Below are positions 1 through 9,182 of a DNA stretch of 64,000 bases, one piece after another (position 1 is the first letter of the stretch; the number at the start of each line of letters is the position of its first letter). The notes beneath the pieces were generated by a model. That model did no database searches, had not been told where the DNA came from, and saw only the letters and a program-made list of their open reading frames with translations. Location of the stretch: positions 22,768 through 86,767 of the forward strand of contig JADFUC010001597.1 in assembly GCA_019722365.1 (NCBI GenBank), given 5' to 3'. This stretch comes from Lithospermum erythrorhizon. Its lineage: Eukaryota > Streptophyta > Magnoliopsida > Boraginales > Boraginaceae. The translations under genes and the position numbers were made by a program.

Positions 1-715
1 ATAAGGAAGGCTGAATTTGAGCGGCCGCTTCAAAAGATTGTTTTGGAAGGTGGATTTAAAGGAATTTGTCCACTAATAGTGGGCGTGAGACTTACATTTA
101 TACATGCTTTTTATCGTGGGCTCTTGTTAGTGGTGTTTTGATTAATTTACCGCATATGATAGTGAACAGGCATTACCAAAGAATAAACTCCGCGCATCAA
201 TATGGCATGATCATCTCCCGTATGTTGAAGTTTAATGTCCAAAATGTTTCCAATTATGGAAGGTCAACAAATGGTACGGATAAGCCCAGGGAAAGTATGA
301 TTGGAAAATGATGGATTGCTTACCAGGGGGGGGTTGTATATATGTGGGAGGGTGTGTTGCGTTCTAGTGGGAAGTTTTCGAGCAATTTGAGCTCTGAGGG
401 ATGATGTGTGAAGTTTAACAAATTATTACCCAAATGCCGCCATTAGGATGGACACCAAGTAATGGGGAGCCACTAACCTATCCACAACCCGATTTACATT
501 GCATCGATCAGTAAGGGCCCTCCTATGGAACATCCGATCGAGCTTTGTTGGAGATACTAAACACCGGCATGAGCAAAATGTTTACCGAGATTGCGAGTAT
601 GAGGGCAGATATCAATAGACAAGGTCTTGGGATTGATCATCTTACGCCTTGAAATGAGGAGATATCCACCACTACCACCACCGCCGCCAGCAGTTGACGA
701 CTCCGAAGAAACACA
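1..715 (+). pseudogene. Degenerate plant transposon-type protein remnant
   Basis: Broken coding sequence on the plus strand. Successive pieces in different frames read as protein: positions 1-141, then about 66-311 with the piece AHQYGMIISRMLKFN, then about 430-640 with a piece ILNTGMSKMFTEIASMRAD. The pattern hydrophobic-YGM-hydrophobic-(T/S)-(K/R)-hydrophobic followed later by a helical Met/Arg-rich tail resembles the family annotated in plants as putative plant transposon protein, usually carried by retroelements. No single open frame survives: stops and shifts lie near 141, 311 and 510. The left end is cut by the window. The family call is from motif resemblance only; the remnant character is clear. 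Confidence 0.35.
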
Positions 716-719
716 TGAG

Positions 720-1343
720 TGAATGTGTTTTGGTTTTATGTTATTATGTACTTTGAAACAATTATGGTTTATTTTATTTTATGTCGTATGCGGTGTTGAA
801 CAATTTGAAGTATTTATAGTTTGCAATTTAGTATTTGAACGAAGATTTAGTATTTATGGTTTTTGCAATTTTATGTCATGTTGTTTCTGCTCGTACGACT
901 TCAGTTTTGTATTATTCTTGCTTTAAAATACTGCGTTACGCTTGTGATACTGCGTTAAGCGTGGTAGCGCTTATATTAACGTTATATGTTAATTCCTAAT
1001 TTATCTCATGAAACTTTCGGCGTTATCGGCGCGCCCCTGCATTAAGCGTTCTGCCGCGTTAATTTCATATATTTGGACCATGTTAATTGGATTAACGTTA
1101 CCGCGTCTAATACTGGCGTGGTAGCGTTTATTACCGATAATGCTTCAAGGGGCCTCGAACCCGAACCGGGCGAAGGCCTAAGTAGGCTAAGCGGGCCGGG
1201 GCTAACTCCTTGGCCCTATCCGGTTCGTTCTCGCTGAATTTGGTGGGCCTTCGTGGGCCTCTGGGGGCCTGGATCGGACCCGAACCGGGCTACCGGGCCA
1301 AGCCCGCGAATAGCCCACCCAGGCCGGTTCGTTGCCACGTCTA
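720..1343. mobile_element. Transposon end with GC-rich subterminal repeats (hAT-like)
   Basis: An AT-rich 3-prime-UTR-like stretch (720-930) leads into a zone with repeated GCGTTA/TAGCG words (930-1140). A GC-rich zone follows in which the palindromic word CCCGAACCGGGC occurs near 1150 and 1278. The stretch closes at about 1321-1343 with GGCCGGTTCGTTGCCACGTC. Plant hAT elements commonly have such GGGCC/CGGTT-rich subterminal repeats and end in a GTTGCCAC-type terminus. The matching left terminus would lie outside the window, so the call rests on one end. Confidence 0.3.
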
Positions 1344-1469
1344 AATGTAATGATTAACTTGACAACTCGTTGTCTTCCTCTACCTAGGCCATATCACTAA
1401 TTTGCCCAGCCAATGGATCAGGCCCAAAACAAGAAAAGTAAAAAATGAGCTAAAAAGTAAAAATTGCGC

Positions 1470-1543
1470 TGAAATTTGAAATTCCCTCCGCGCACTCCTA
1501 ACTGCCGCCACCGTTCTGCGAAGACCACTCCGTATAGAATTTG
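1470..1543 (+). other. Possible 5-prime noncoding exon with a splice donor
   Basis: A GC-richer stretch with CT/CCGCC words ends in a strong donor context, TTTG followed by GTAAGTCGATG near 1542. A T-rich intron-like sequence follows, and that is where the MITE cluster has landed. This looks like the leader exon of a plus-strand plant gene, but no convincing coding exon follows before 3.2 kb. A 34-codon open piece at about 3038-3140 is too short to judge. Confidence 0.2.
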
Positions 1544-1731
1544 GTAAGTCGATGACTCTATTTTTCTGAATTTGTAACCCAATTGCTCTAATTTTATGTT
1601 AGTCGTTACTCAATAATTTTACCTCCATCCTAAAAAATTGTCCACTTTGTTATCAATTTTCAAAATTAAACTCTGCTATTTTCATTTGCAATCGAAATTA
1701 TGCATCTTAATAATAAAATAGCTTCAAAATA

Positions 1732-1968
1732 CTCCCTCCATCCCACAAAGATTGTCCACTTTTTTTTATAGTTATAATTTTCAAATTTTAACCTTAAATA
1801 TATTTATTTGTGTTGTATAATATTTGATAAAAATTATATAATTTGAATTGTATTTTCATTGATATAGTTATTATCAAGTATTACATAATACAAATAAAAA
1901 TATCTACGATAAAATTTCAAAGTATAATAAAAAGTCAAAAGTGGACAATCTTTGTGGGATGGAGGTAG
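1732..1968. mobile_element. Stowaway MITE
   Basis: Near-perfect terminal inverted repeats of about 29 bp begin CTCCCTCCATCCCACAAAG and end with the complement CTTTGTGGGATGGAGGTAG. They are flanked by a TA target duplication (1730-1731 and 1969-1970). The element is 237 bp, AT-rich inside and without coding capacity. The CTCCCTCCRTCCC terminus and TA target are diagnostic of Stowaway, mobilised by mariner-type transposases. Confidence 0.92.
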
Positions 1969-2014
1969 TACTATTTACTACATAATAGTATTACATAATA
2001 GTACTATTTTGATA

Positions 2015-2266
2015 CTACCTCCATCCCAAAATAGTCCAATTTACTTTTTTAATGATCAAAATTAATAAAATTTGATGTTTTAGATCACGACACAACTCTG
2101 TTTTGAATCACATTTATATTGTTAATAGTAAAGTAGGATGGAAATACTATATTTTGGTTATTTTTCATAAAATTTTATACAACATATTAAAACTATATGA
2201 GGTCAAAGTTGAAAAAGTTAAAACATCTAATTTCAAAAGTGGACGATGTTTTAGGAATGGAGGGAG
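2015..2266. mobile_element. Stowaway MITE
   Basis: Starts CTACCTCCATCCCAAAATAG and ends with GGAATGGAGGGAG, flanked by TA on both sides (2013-2014, 2267-2268). The length is 252 bp with no coding potential. The inverted repeats match over about 30 bp with a few substitutions, so this copy is older than its left neighbour. Confidence 0.88.
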
Positions 2267-2291
2267 TATTTTTTTTTTATAGAATATTATA

Positions 2292-2530
2292 CTATTCCTC
2301 CATCGCTAAAAGATTTTCATATTTTGATTTTAATGAGTTGACTTTTTTCAATTTTGAACTTAAATAACTTGTAATATGTTTCATATTTGTTTGAAAAAAT
2401 ATCATACTTTACTATTAACTTGATAATTTTGATTTAAATAAAAGTTTTGGATGTTAATCAAGATTATAAAGTTTGTTAATATTTGACCATGAAAAAGACA
2501 AATATGACAATTTTTTATGCATGGAGGTAG
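2292..2530. mobile_element. Stowaway MITE, diverged
   Basis: Starts CTATTCCTCCATCGCTAAAAG and ends TTTATGCATGGAGGTAG with TA on both sides. The length is 239 bp. The inner inverted repeat (AAATATGAC / TTTTCATATTTTG) also pairs. Confidence 0.8.
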
Positions 2531-2645
2531 TACATTACAAAATTATTTGAGTTTATAATTTAAAAACACAAATATCAAAATTCAAACTGGACGATCTTTT
2601 GGGATGGAGTGAGTACATTATGTTGTCCTGAATTGTTTTCACAAA

Positions 2646-2890
2646 CTACATCCATTTCAAAAATATCATATAGTTTGTTTTTCAATTGTCAAAATTATGC
2701 ATGCCAATATAGGTTATAAAGTTAGGTACTTAGGCCTATAAGATTAAGCTTGTCAATTAAGGCTACAAGATTATGAGTACATTATCAATATTAATTCGTA
2801 TCAAAATTATACCTATCAATTAAGGCTATAAAGTTTGTTAATTTTGATTAATGAAAATCAAACCAAACAATCTTGTAGGGATGGATGTTG
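2646..2890. mobile_element. Stowaway-like MITE, degenerate
   Basis: Left terminus CTACATCCATTTCAAAAATATC and right terminus TTGTAGGGATGGATGTTG pair as inverted repeats. TA follows the right end but is not seen at the left. The interior has short repeats of ATTAAGGCTA(C/T)AA. The length is 245 bp. Confidence 0.6.
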
Positions 2891-3442
2891 TATGTTTTTC
2901 GGTTAAATTTGGTGTGGAGGTGGTAGCAATTTTCCAGTATGCGGGATAGAAGTTTGGTCAATTTTCGAGATGTCGCTAAAGTTGTTTGTTGTAGGTTATG
3001 AAGTATAAGCACTTGTGCAAATATTCCTAGTCTATAAGAACATTTGGCATCCCTAATGATGGGGTTATGGGGATCTTTTCTTACTTGTCGATGTCGATAC
3101 ATAGGCAGGGAGCTAGTGGTGTGCCATGGTTGCCAATGCAAGCACAAAGATTTGATATTTTTAATTCATTTCTGTTAAAAGAAAATGTATTGCATATTGC
3201 ATATCGTTGATAATTTTGGGACATCATAATATTAAAATCCTCGCAAATGCTTTGATGTCATCTAAATTTTATCAGCTCACGTACCCGTTTGGTCCCCCTG
3301 CATACTTAAATTATAGGTAGCTCCATCACTTTACGTACCCCTGGAATGAGCAGAATGAATTTTGCCGTTTATGCAGACATCAAATAGAGGTGCATATCTT
3401 GACTTGATTGAAATGGGTTAGATAGTTAGATAGAATCAAGGG

Positions 3443-3590
3443 TTTCGTGCCCTTTGTTTTACATCCTCCATTCTTGTTGGTATTATATATTGGAGTCAAA
3501 TTAGAGACGAATTAAACATGGGATTGGACCAAACAAGTTTTAGAGATCAAGTAAAACCTTTTTTATGTAAAACAAAGGAACTATGCTTGC
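3443..3590. mobile_element. Small MITE-like inverted-repeat element
   Basis: CCCTTTGTTTTACAT at 3450-3464 pairs with ATGTAAAACAAAGGA at 3565-3579, with weaker pairing outward. The stretch is about 150 bp, noncoding, and lies in the 3-prime flank of the DUF599 gene. The target duplication is unclear. The rest of 3150-3740 shows nothing recognisable. Confidence 0.35.
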
Positions 3591-3740
3591 GCTTTTTCAT
3601 TGATTGAGTTGGACATGTTGATAATCTCTACATGATATGTCTAATAAGTTATCTGTTTCAAATATGCTGCAAGTATATTCATTTCAGTATCATTCAGTTC
3701 CACTGGTGTTTGCTGTCCCATTGGCCTTTTCCGGTGTTAA

Positions 3741-4757
3741 TCAGGCTTGAGGCTCAATTACCCTATTCGCTGCAATAATTTCTTGACCAGCTTTCTTGAG
3801 AAGATTATTACTTTGTTTCGGTTGGAACTGATGCAGTGGCTTATTAGTTTTATCAAGTGTGTGCAGGAGCACCGCAGTGATCACCGACGAAGCAAACATG
3901 GGGATTGGACCAAACACCCAGAACAAGAATGTTGCAGCGAAATGTAGTGCTCGTACTCCAATTGCCCAGAAGGTACTCCCCTGTATTACTGGCTTCTGGA
4001 TTATCTCTACAGGTATATTTACATCTGGCATGCTTATGAGGAAACAGGCATGGACGTAACATCTGGCAGAATGGAAAAATGAAGCGAAGGCCGCAATCAA
4101 GCAGGCAAGCAGACAAACGTACTTGAGGGATATAATGGATTCACTGGTGTCTCCATAAATCATACTGCTTTTGAATATGTTTCTTGAGTTGCTACCAACC
4201 CATGCTCCAATTAAAGAAGACAGAACTATGCAGATTGATGATAAAGTAGTCGCTGCTGACAGATTTGAGGAGATCACAGATACCGCTATTGATCGGTCCA
4301 CGGCTTGAATCTACCAAAATTAAAGAGATTTGCCAAGAAGAATTTTTTAGTTCATGCTACATTACAGATAACCTACTTTGAAAATTGAAAACACTCTCCC
4401 TATTTTCACAGGGGTAAGGTTGCGTATTCTGGGATTAAAAAAGCTACTTTGCTTTTAGGTGGGAACTTTCTTGGAGACGTTGGAACAGGCTTTAATGTTG
4501 GTGAGAAGTCAAATTTGACATTAGGATAAGTGGAATGAGTAATAAAAAGGATGTAGATGATTTTGTTTTGTTGGATTTCTTACCTTTAGCATTCTCTCAA
4601 CCCAGACTCGCTTACAGTGGTTCTCATGACCAATGACTGTACGATATTCATATCTTTTGTATCTATATAGAAGGAAAAGGTGATAACCAAACATAACAAA
4701 CAAACTTGCTGGAACTAAAATAACATCCAAATGCTCCTTCCTCCATGTCACCTTCAT
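3741..4757 (-). CDS. DUF599 family membrane protein (two exons)
   Basis: Intact host gene. Exon 1 is complement 4584-4757 (58 codons), the intron complement 4311-4583 (273 bp) and exon 2 complement 3741-4310 (189 codons plus stop), for 247 residues. The donor is AAAG then GTAAG, the acceptor GGTAG then ATT, phase 0. The joined protein is of plant DUF599 (Pfam PF04654) length. It has a first membrane helix at about residues 11-31 (VILVPASLFVMFGYHLFLLY), the conserved TVIG-(H/Y)-EN and RVWVE region, a second helix about 70-97 ending LSSLIGAWVGS, the YGDTSESIISLKY segment, and two or three further helices including LFWVFGPIPMF. Biochemical function is unknown for the family. The predicted topology is about five membrane spans. 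Both exons are free of stops, so the gene looks functional. The start is the only Met before the first helix in exon 1. A neighbouring MITE lies in the 3-prime flank. Confidence 0.9.
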
Positions 4758-4881
4758 GCTTACAGCTTGATTCTTCCTAAGAATATATCAATTTTACCTG
4801 AAAGCTTTGTACCACTATGTATATATGATGGAAACAATTGATTCTTTTGGTGGTTGTTGGTCTGTCTTATTGATAAGTTGA

Positions 4882-4892
4882 CTATATATATG
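4882..4892 (-). promoter_or_regulatory. Candidate TATA box of the DUF599 gene
   Basis: Reading the minus strand, CATATATATAG lies about 125 bp upstream of the start codon at 4757, a usual distance for a plant TATA plus short leader. A second TATATATG-like run at about 4820 is a less well placed alternative. Confidence 0.35.
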
Positions 4893-5063
4893 AAGTGAAT
4901 AGTATGATTAAGGTGCCATGGAATATGAATTCTTAAATATAGTTTCAAATAAAAGCAAGCCTGTGAAGAAGCTGCCTTTACATGGAAAGTGATGCTTTTG
5001 CATGTACTAGTTGTGTACAAGAAAATTATACACATAGCCATCTGTCATTATGTCATCTTTTAA

Positions 5064-5347
5064 GGGTACGTTTGGTGTGAAAATGAGATGGGAGATGGGG
5101 AAGTTTTGTTATAAGAAATTATTTGTGAAGCTAAGGATCTAAAAGTTGGGACCGTCTAATCAATTTAAATTATACAAGCAAGCTAGCAACTTTTTATTAG
5201 AATCATAAAAATGAGGGGAAAGTACATAACATTCTTCAATCGTAATTAAAACATCAACCAATAAATAAAATATGATCAGCAGTTAAGGATCCTCATTTTA
5301 TCCTTGTAATCCTTGACCATTTTGGATAATGTACACCAAATGAAGCC
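5064..5347. mobile_element. Tourist-like (PIF/Harbinger-type) MITE
   Basis: GGGTACGTTTGGTGT at 5064 pairs with ACACCAAATGAAGCC at 5333-5347. The element is flanked by TAA on the left and TTA on the right, 284 bp in total and noncoding. Its position just upstream of the DUF599 gene means it could contribute promoter sequence. Confidence 0.6.
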
Positions 5348-6380
5348 TTAATATACTTTAACACTTTCGTACATGTCAATAACATGACCAGTAAGAGCTT
5401 CCATTAGGAGTATTTTTAATTTCCTAGTTGTGCAAGAAATCTGCATTACCTACGTTTCCTACCAAAAAATGAGACTTTCTAAAGTCCTATCTTCATCCAC
5501 TGGTTGTTATTATCTTTCTATCGTGCAAGTTTAATATCATCCACCTCAATGCCTCTGCTAGTCAAAGAGCTCCACATGGAGTTTTTGTGCTAGTGTTAGG
5601 TACAGATTTTAATTATTAAGATCTAAACTCTGAAGGTCTCAATCACCATTTTCTTTTTCTCTATTTGATCTGTCTCTTTATTAAAGAATGTTCGGTTTGA
5701 GTAGGCGCATTGGTCCGTATTGAAAAATCGATTATGGTTTTACTGCTAAGGTGGTAGATTCGCCTAGAAACATTCCTCAAACTCGTAAACCTCATTCACT
5801 TTCCACCTAATTATTGTTGATGACTGATTTGAATTATAATGTCTTCATGATTAAAAGGATGACCTTTATTATGAAGAGGAACATCTATGGAAAAGTTGAA
5901 ATCTAATTGAAGTCGTTTTTGCCAAGCATTGTGGGGAATTTTAGAGGTGATTTTTTTGTGCATGGATTTATGAATATGATATGCTTTAAATGGCGTTTAG
6001 CCCCACCATGTGTAATGTGCCATCAGGAAAGACAAGAGAATGATAGTAGTGCATTATTGGTACCACGCACTTTACTCTTTTCTTATTATGATATTATAGG
6101 TTTACCATGTACTTTAAGAGCTTTAAAGTGGAGCACTTGGGAAGGATAGGATCAATCTCATTATTATTCATCAATATACATGCATACAATTTACAAGTGG
6201 ATACTGCCTAACTTCATGCAATTTTCAAGGAGTTTTACATACGTAAAATGGAATTTTAATTATCGACAATTTGAGCTAACATACATACGATAAAAGTTAT
6301 AAAATCTGTGTTTGAAGACTTGAAGTTAATAAGTGTGTATAGTAAATACTTACAGAAATTGATGGAACTTAACGATGTAA
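5348..6380. other. Intergenic spacer, nothing recognised
   Basis: No family-level match by eye. An 80-codon open stretch at 5907-6149 (plus) contains a C-x-x-C-like CVMCHQ but shows no recognisable domain and no promoter, so it is not called a gene. Confidence 0.5.
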
Positions 6381-6383
6381 ATG

Positions 6384-6850
6384 AGGTATGATGTATTCGT
6401 ATTTTTTCTAGATTACACACTTGAATACTTTTTAGAAATTCGATCTACTTTGTAATATGGAGTGCGAGTGGAAATCCTTCCAGTCTATCAGGTTGGAGTT
6501 CAACTTTGGTCAAATACCGGGGATTAAATGAGGATCACTTGTAGAGCGGGGAACTTACTTGTCTGAGGAGTCAATGTATTCGGTATCCGTTGGCTTTACT
6601 GAAAGCGTGGATTCGATGCAAAGTCGATCTGGATAGTATTAATAGGTGCAAATAGGAAAGTTAACATTACCTTATATGTGGTGGGTGAGGGAGTATATAT
6701 AGTTTCAAGGTAAGGTGGTGTGTGTAATCAAGTACTGCCATGCGTATCCACTGTATTGGCGCATATTGGGCTGAAAAGCCTATGTTCTTCCTTGGGCGTT
6801 GGGCCCTTAGTGTAATGATGATGATCCCAAACCTTGTACAACTCACCATG
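6384..6850 (-). repeat. Left copy of a direct repeat bounding the Tat gypsy element
   Basis: This segment repeats 14799-15241 in the same orientation with many small changes. Shared words include AATAGGAAAGTTAACATTACC, GTGGTGGGTGAGGGAGTATA and GGGCCCTTA. It ends next to the RNase H relic, where an integrase gene would be expected. It is either the 3-prime LTR of the element (gag and pol lie exactly between the two copies) or a second copy of the 5-prime leader and gag start, since the right copy overlaps a gag-like reading frame. Confidence 0.6.
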
Positions 6851-6949
6851 GTACATGTAGAATTTATAGCTTATGTTCTGTATTTTCTTGGCTTCCAACT
6901 TGTCGTTGCAGCGGTTATTAGGTAATGAGAATACACAGCTATAGGTGTT

Positions 6950-9182
6950 ACTTCAATCTTCAAAATTTTCCAACATTGGCAAGCATCTTTTCTTGTAACT
7001 AGGATGGTCTGCGGCTTGATGGCATACCTCTTTTGGTAGTTCATCATAGTAAGTTCTAGCGAGTTGGGAAAATCTACCCGCTTCTTCATTTAATGCTCTC
7101 GGAACATGCCGGAAGATAGTTTGATCGAAACCTTTCGCCATGGTCATAGCCTTCTCATGATATTTCATCAAGGTTTCATTTTTTACTCAACATTCACCAT
7201 TTATTTGATCCATAACTAAGTTCGAATCGCCTCGTACGATCACTCGTTTCATGCCCAAGTGTTTGACCAGCATCAAGCCTGCTATCATGGCTTCATATTC
7301 CGCTTCATTGTTTGTGGCCTCGAATGAAAACCTTAGGGCGTACTCCATCTTAAGTTTATCAGGCCCTTGAATCATAATTACTGCCCCTACGCCTTTGTTG
7401 TTTCTCGCTCCACCAACATATAATATCCATTTTAGAATTTGGCTGGGCTCGCACATGTAGTTCCACTAGGCCTACCACAACTTTGGTGGTTGGCGGGTTG
7501 GCCCTTTCGATGAGGAAATCAACTAATACATGTGCTGCATGCTTTTATTCCGCGTAGTTGATACTTAAAATTCACTTAGCTCGGTTGCCAGAAAGCGCGG
7601 AAATCATCTACGGAGGCGAGCCGGACTTCAAAATTCAGGATCTTCTTCAATGGTTGTCATTAACCACGCTGCTTGGGGATGTGACTCAAAATATGGTTTC
7701 AACGCGGCCCGAGAAATCACCAAGAGGCGAATGTCGATTATTGGAATCTTTCCTACGATCCCATTGCTTGGCACATGAGGAATTAACATAACATAATATA
7801 TTGGCTTTTGCACGCCCTCTGCTTCTCGCACCAGTACACTACTTACCGCCCCTTCTGCAACGGCTAAGTATAATTGCTACTGCTCTCCTTCTTCTGGGCG
7901 AGAGAGTAGTTGTGGCGATCCCAAGTATTGTTTCAATGCTTCAAAAGCCTCATTTCATTCACCATCCCAATAAAACTTGCTTGTTGAGGCCTTCCTTAAG
8001 TTTTTGAAGAAAGGAAGGTTCCGCTCCCAATTTAGAGATAAGATAAACTCGGGCGGCTAAGCATCAGTCAACCACGGATATCCCTTGTAACTATTCGGCG
8101 GGCTCATCTCTAGTAGTGCTTTGATTTTATCCGGATTTGGCTCAATTCCTCTTTGACTTATCATATAACCCAAAAATTTCCCAAAGGTTACACCGAAAGA
8201 ACACTTCTCGGGATTAAGTTTCAACTTGCTACTCCTCAACCGTATAAAGGTTTCCCTCAGATTCTGCAAGTGTTCGCTTCTCATTTTACTTTTTACCAGC
8301 ATATCATATTTCGCCCAATTTGTGTTTCGAAAATGGTATTAGGCCATTCTTCGTATGTGGCTCCCTACATTTTTTAACTTGAACATGACTCTCAGCAGTA
8401 TAACCCATGACTTGGTTATAAAATCTTTGTCTTCTCCTCATTCTCAGGGAGCATTCTTATTTGGTGATACCCTCTTGAAGCATCCATGAAGTCGAAGACC
8501 TCATGCCTCGCACTACCGTCCACCAATAGCTCCAAACACGGTAGCGGGTAGAAGTCTTTTGGACATGCCTTGTTTAGGTTTGTGAAATCTGTACACATTC
8601 TCCATTTGTTATTCGGCTTTTTTACCAGGGGCAACATTAAGATTTATCCAACTTGAAGTGAAGAGTTCTCGAATGGCACCAGTCTTCATCAAATTGGCGA
8701 TTTCCTCTCTTATCGCCACATTTTTTTCTTCACTTAAGGTTCTTTTCCGCTGTTTAATTGGATGGAGCGATTGGATCGACTTATGGAGACGATGAAGAGC
8801 CACGGCGAGTCCCACTTGTCGCGCATTTCCCCTTGCAAAGACATCCCATGAATTCTTGGATTAACTTCGTCCGGTGGAGATGTATGGTTCTTATCCAAGT
8901 TCGTTCGTACACGAAATGTCTTGTCTTTATTTTTTCACTGAAGGGGATACATTCCACCTCCTCATGCGGGACTTCTTTCTTCAAACTCTCTTTTTCTTTG
9001 GACAAATTGTCCTTATCCTTGTTTGTCATTGTATTCACCTTGCTATTACCCCTTCTTTTCCGCCTTGACTCTTGATTCATTGCTCCACAGGTTTTCTTGA
9101 GGTGGTGCGGTGCTTGATGCTTACGTGCATCGAGGTAAGCCAGCACGGATCAACATGGTGTGCATGCTTGATAGCACACACC
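6950..9182 (-). pseudogene. Tat-type gypsy reverse transcriptase and RNase H relic
   Basis: Minus-strand pol read in pieces. A linker (9146-8790) holds the NQESRRKRRGN and HEEVECIPFS segments. The RT start (8815-8609) has VKKPNNKWRMCTDFTNLNKA and ACPKDFYPLP, then VFDFMDASRGYHQIRM (motif A Asp present). The fingers/connection follows at 8302-8057 with RETFIRLRSSKLKLNPEKC and FGKFLGYMISQRGIE. RNase H lies at 7456-7187, ending in the region 7171-6953. Damage is heavy: frames shift near 8640, 8410 and 8050. The RT YVDD box is reduced to Y-D just before MLVKSK, and the first RNase H aspartate is lost (LYVGGA where LYVDG is usual), while NNEAEYEA and RGDSNLV remain. No integrase follows. The relic encodes no active enzyme. 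Confidence 0.85.
8998..9182. repeat. Left copy of a duplicated gypsy-linker segment
   Basis: Repeats 12563-12677 in direct orientation on either side of the 3.38 kb insert. Shared stretches include CCTTATCCTTGTTTGTCATT and TGCTTGATAGCACACAC. The left copy is about 70 bp longer in its middle. Confidence 0.8.

Larger units (their letters stand above)
1620..2613. mobile_element. Composite Stowaway MITE interrupted by three others
   Basis: A left terminus at 1621 (ACCTCCATCCTAAAAAATTG) and a right terminus ending at 2613 (TTTTGGGATGGAGTGAG, then TA) have no closer partners. Subtracting the three complete Stowaway elements between them leaves about 265 bp, the usual size of one such element. I infer one older MITE split by three later ones. 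All termini of this family resemble each other, so the pairing is not certain. Confidence 0.45.

Noticed and set aside
3747..4116. Plus- and minus-strand short frames inside the DUF599 exon 2
   Set aside because: They are alternative frames of the real minus-strand exon, without family resemblance.
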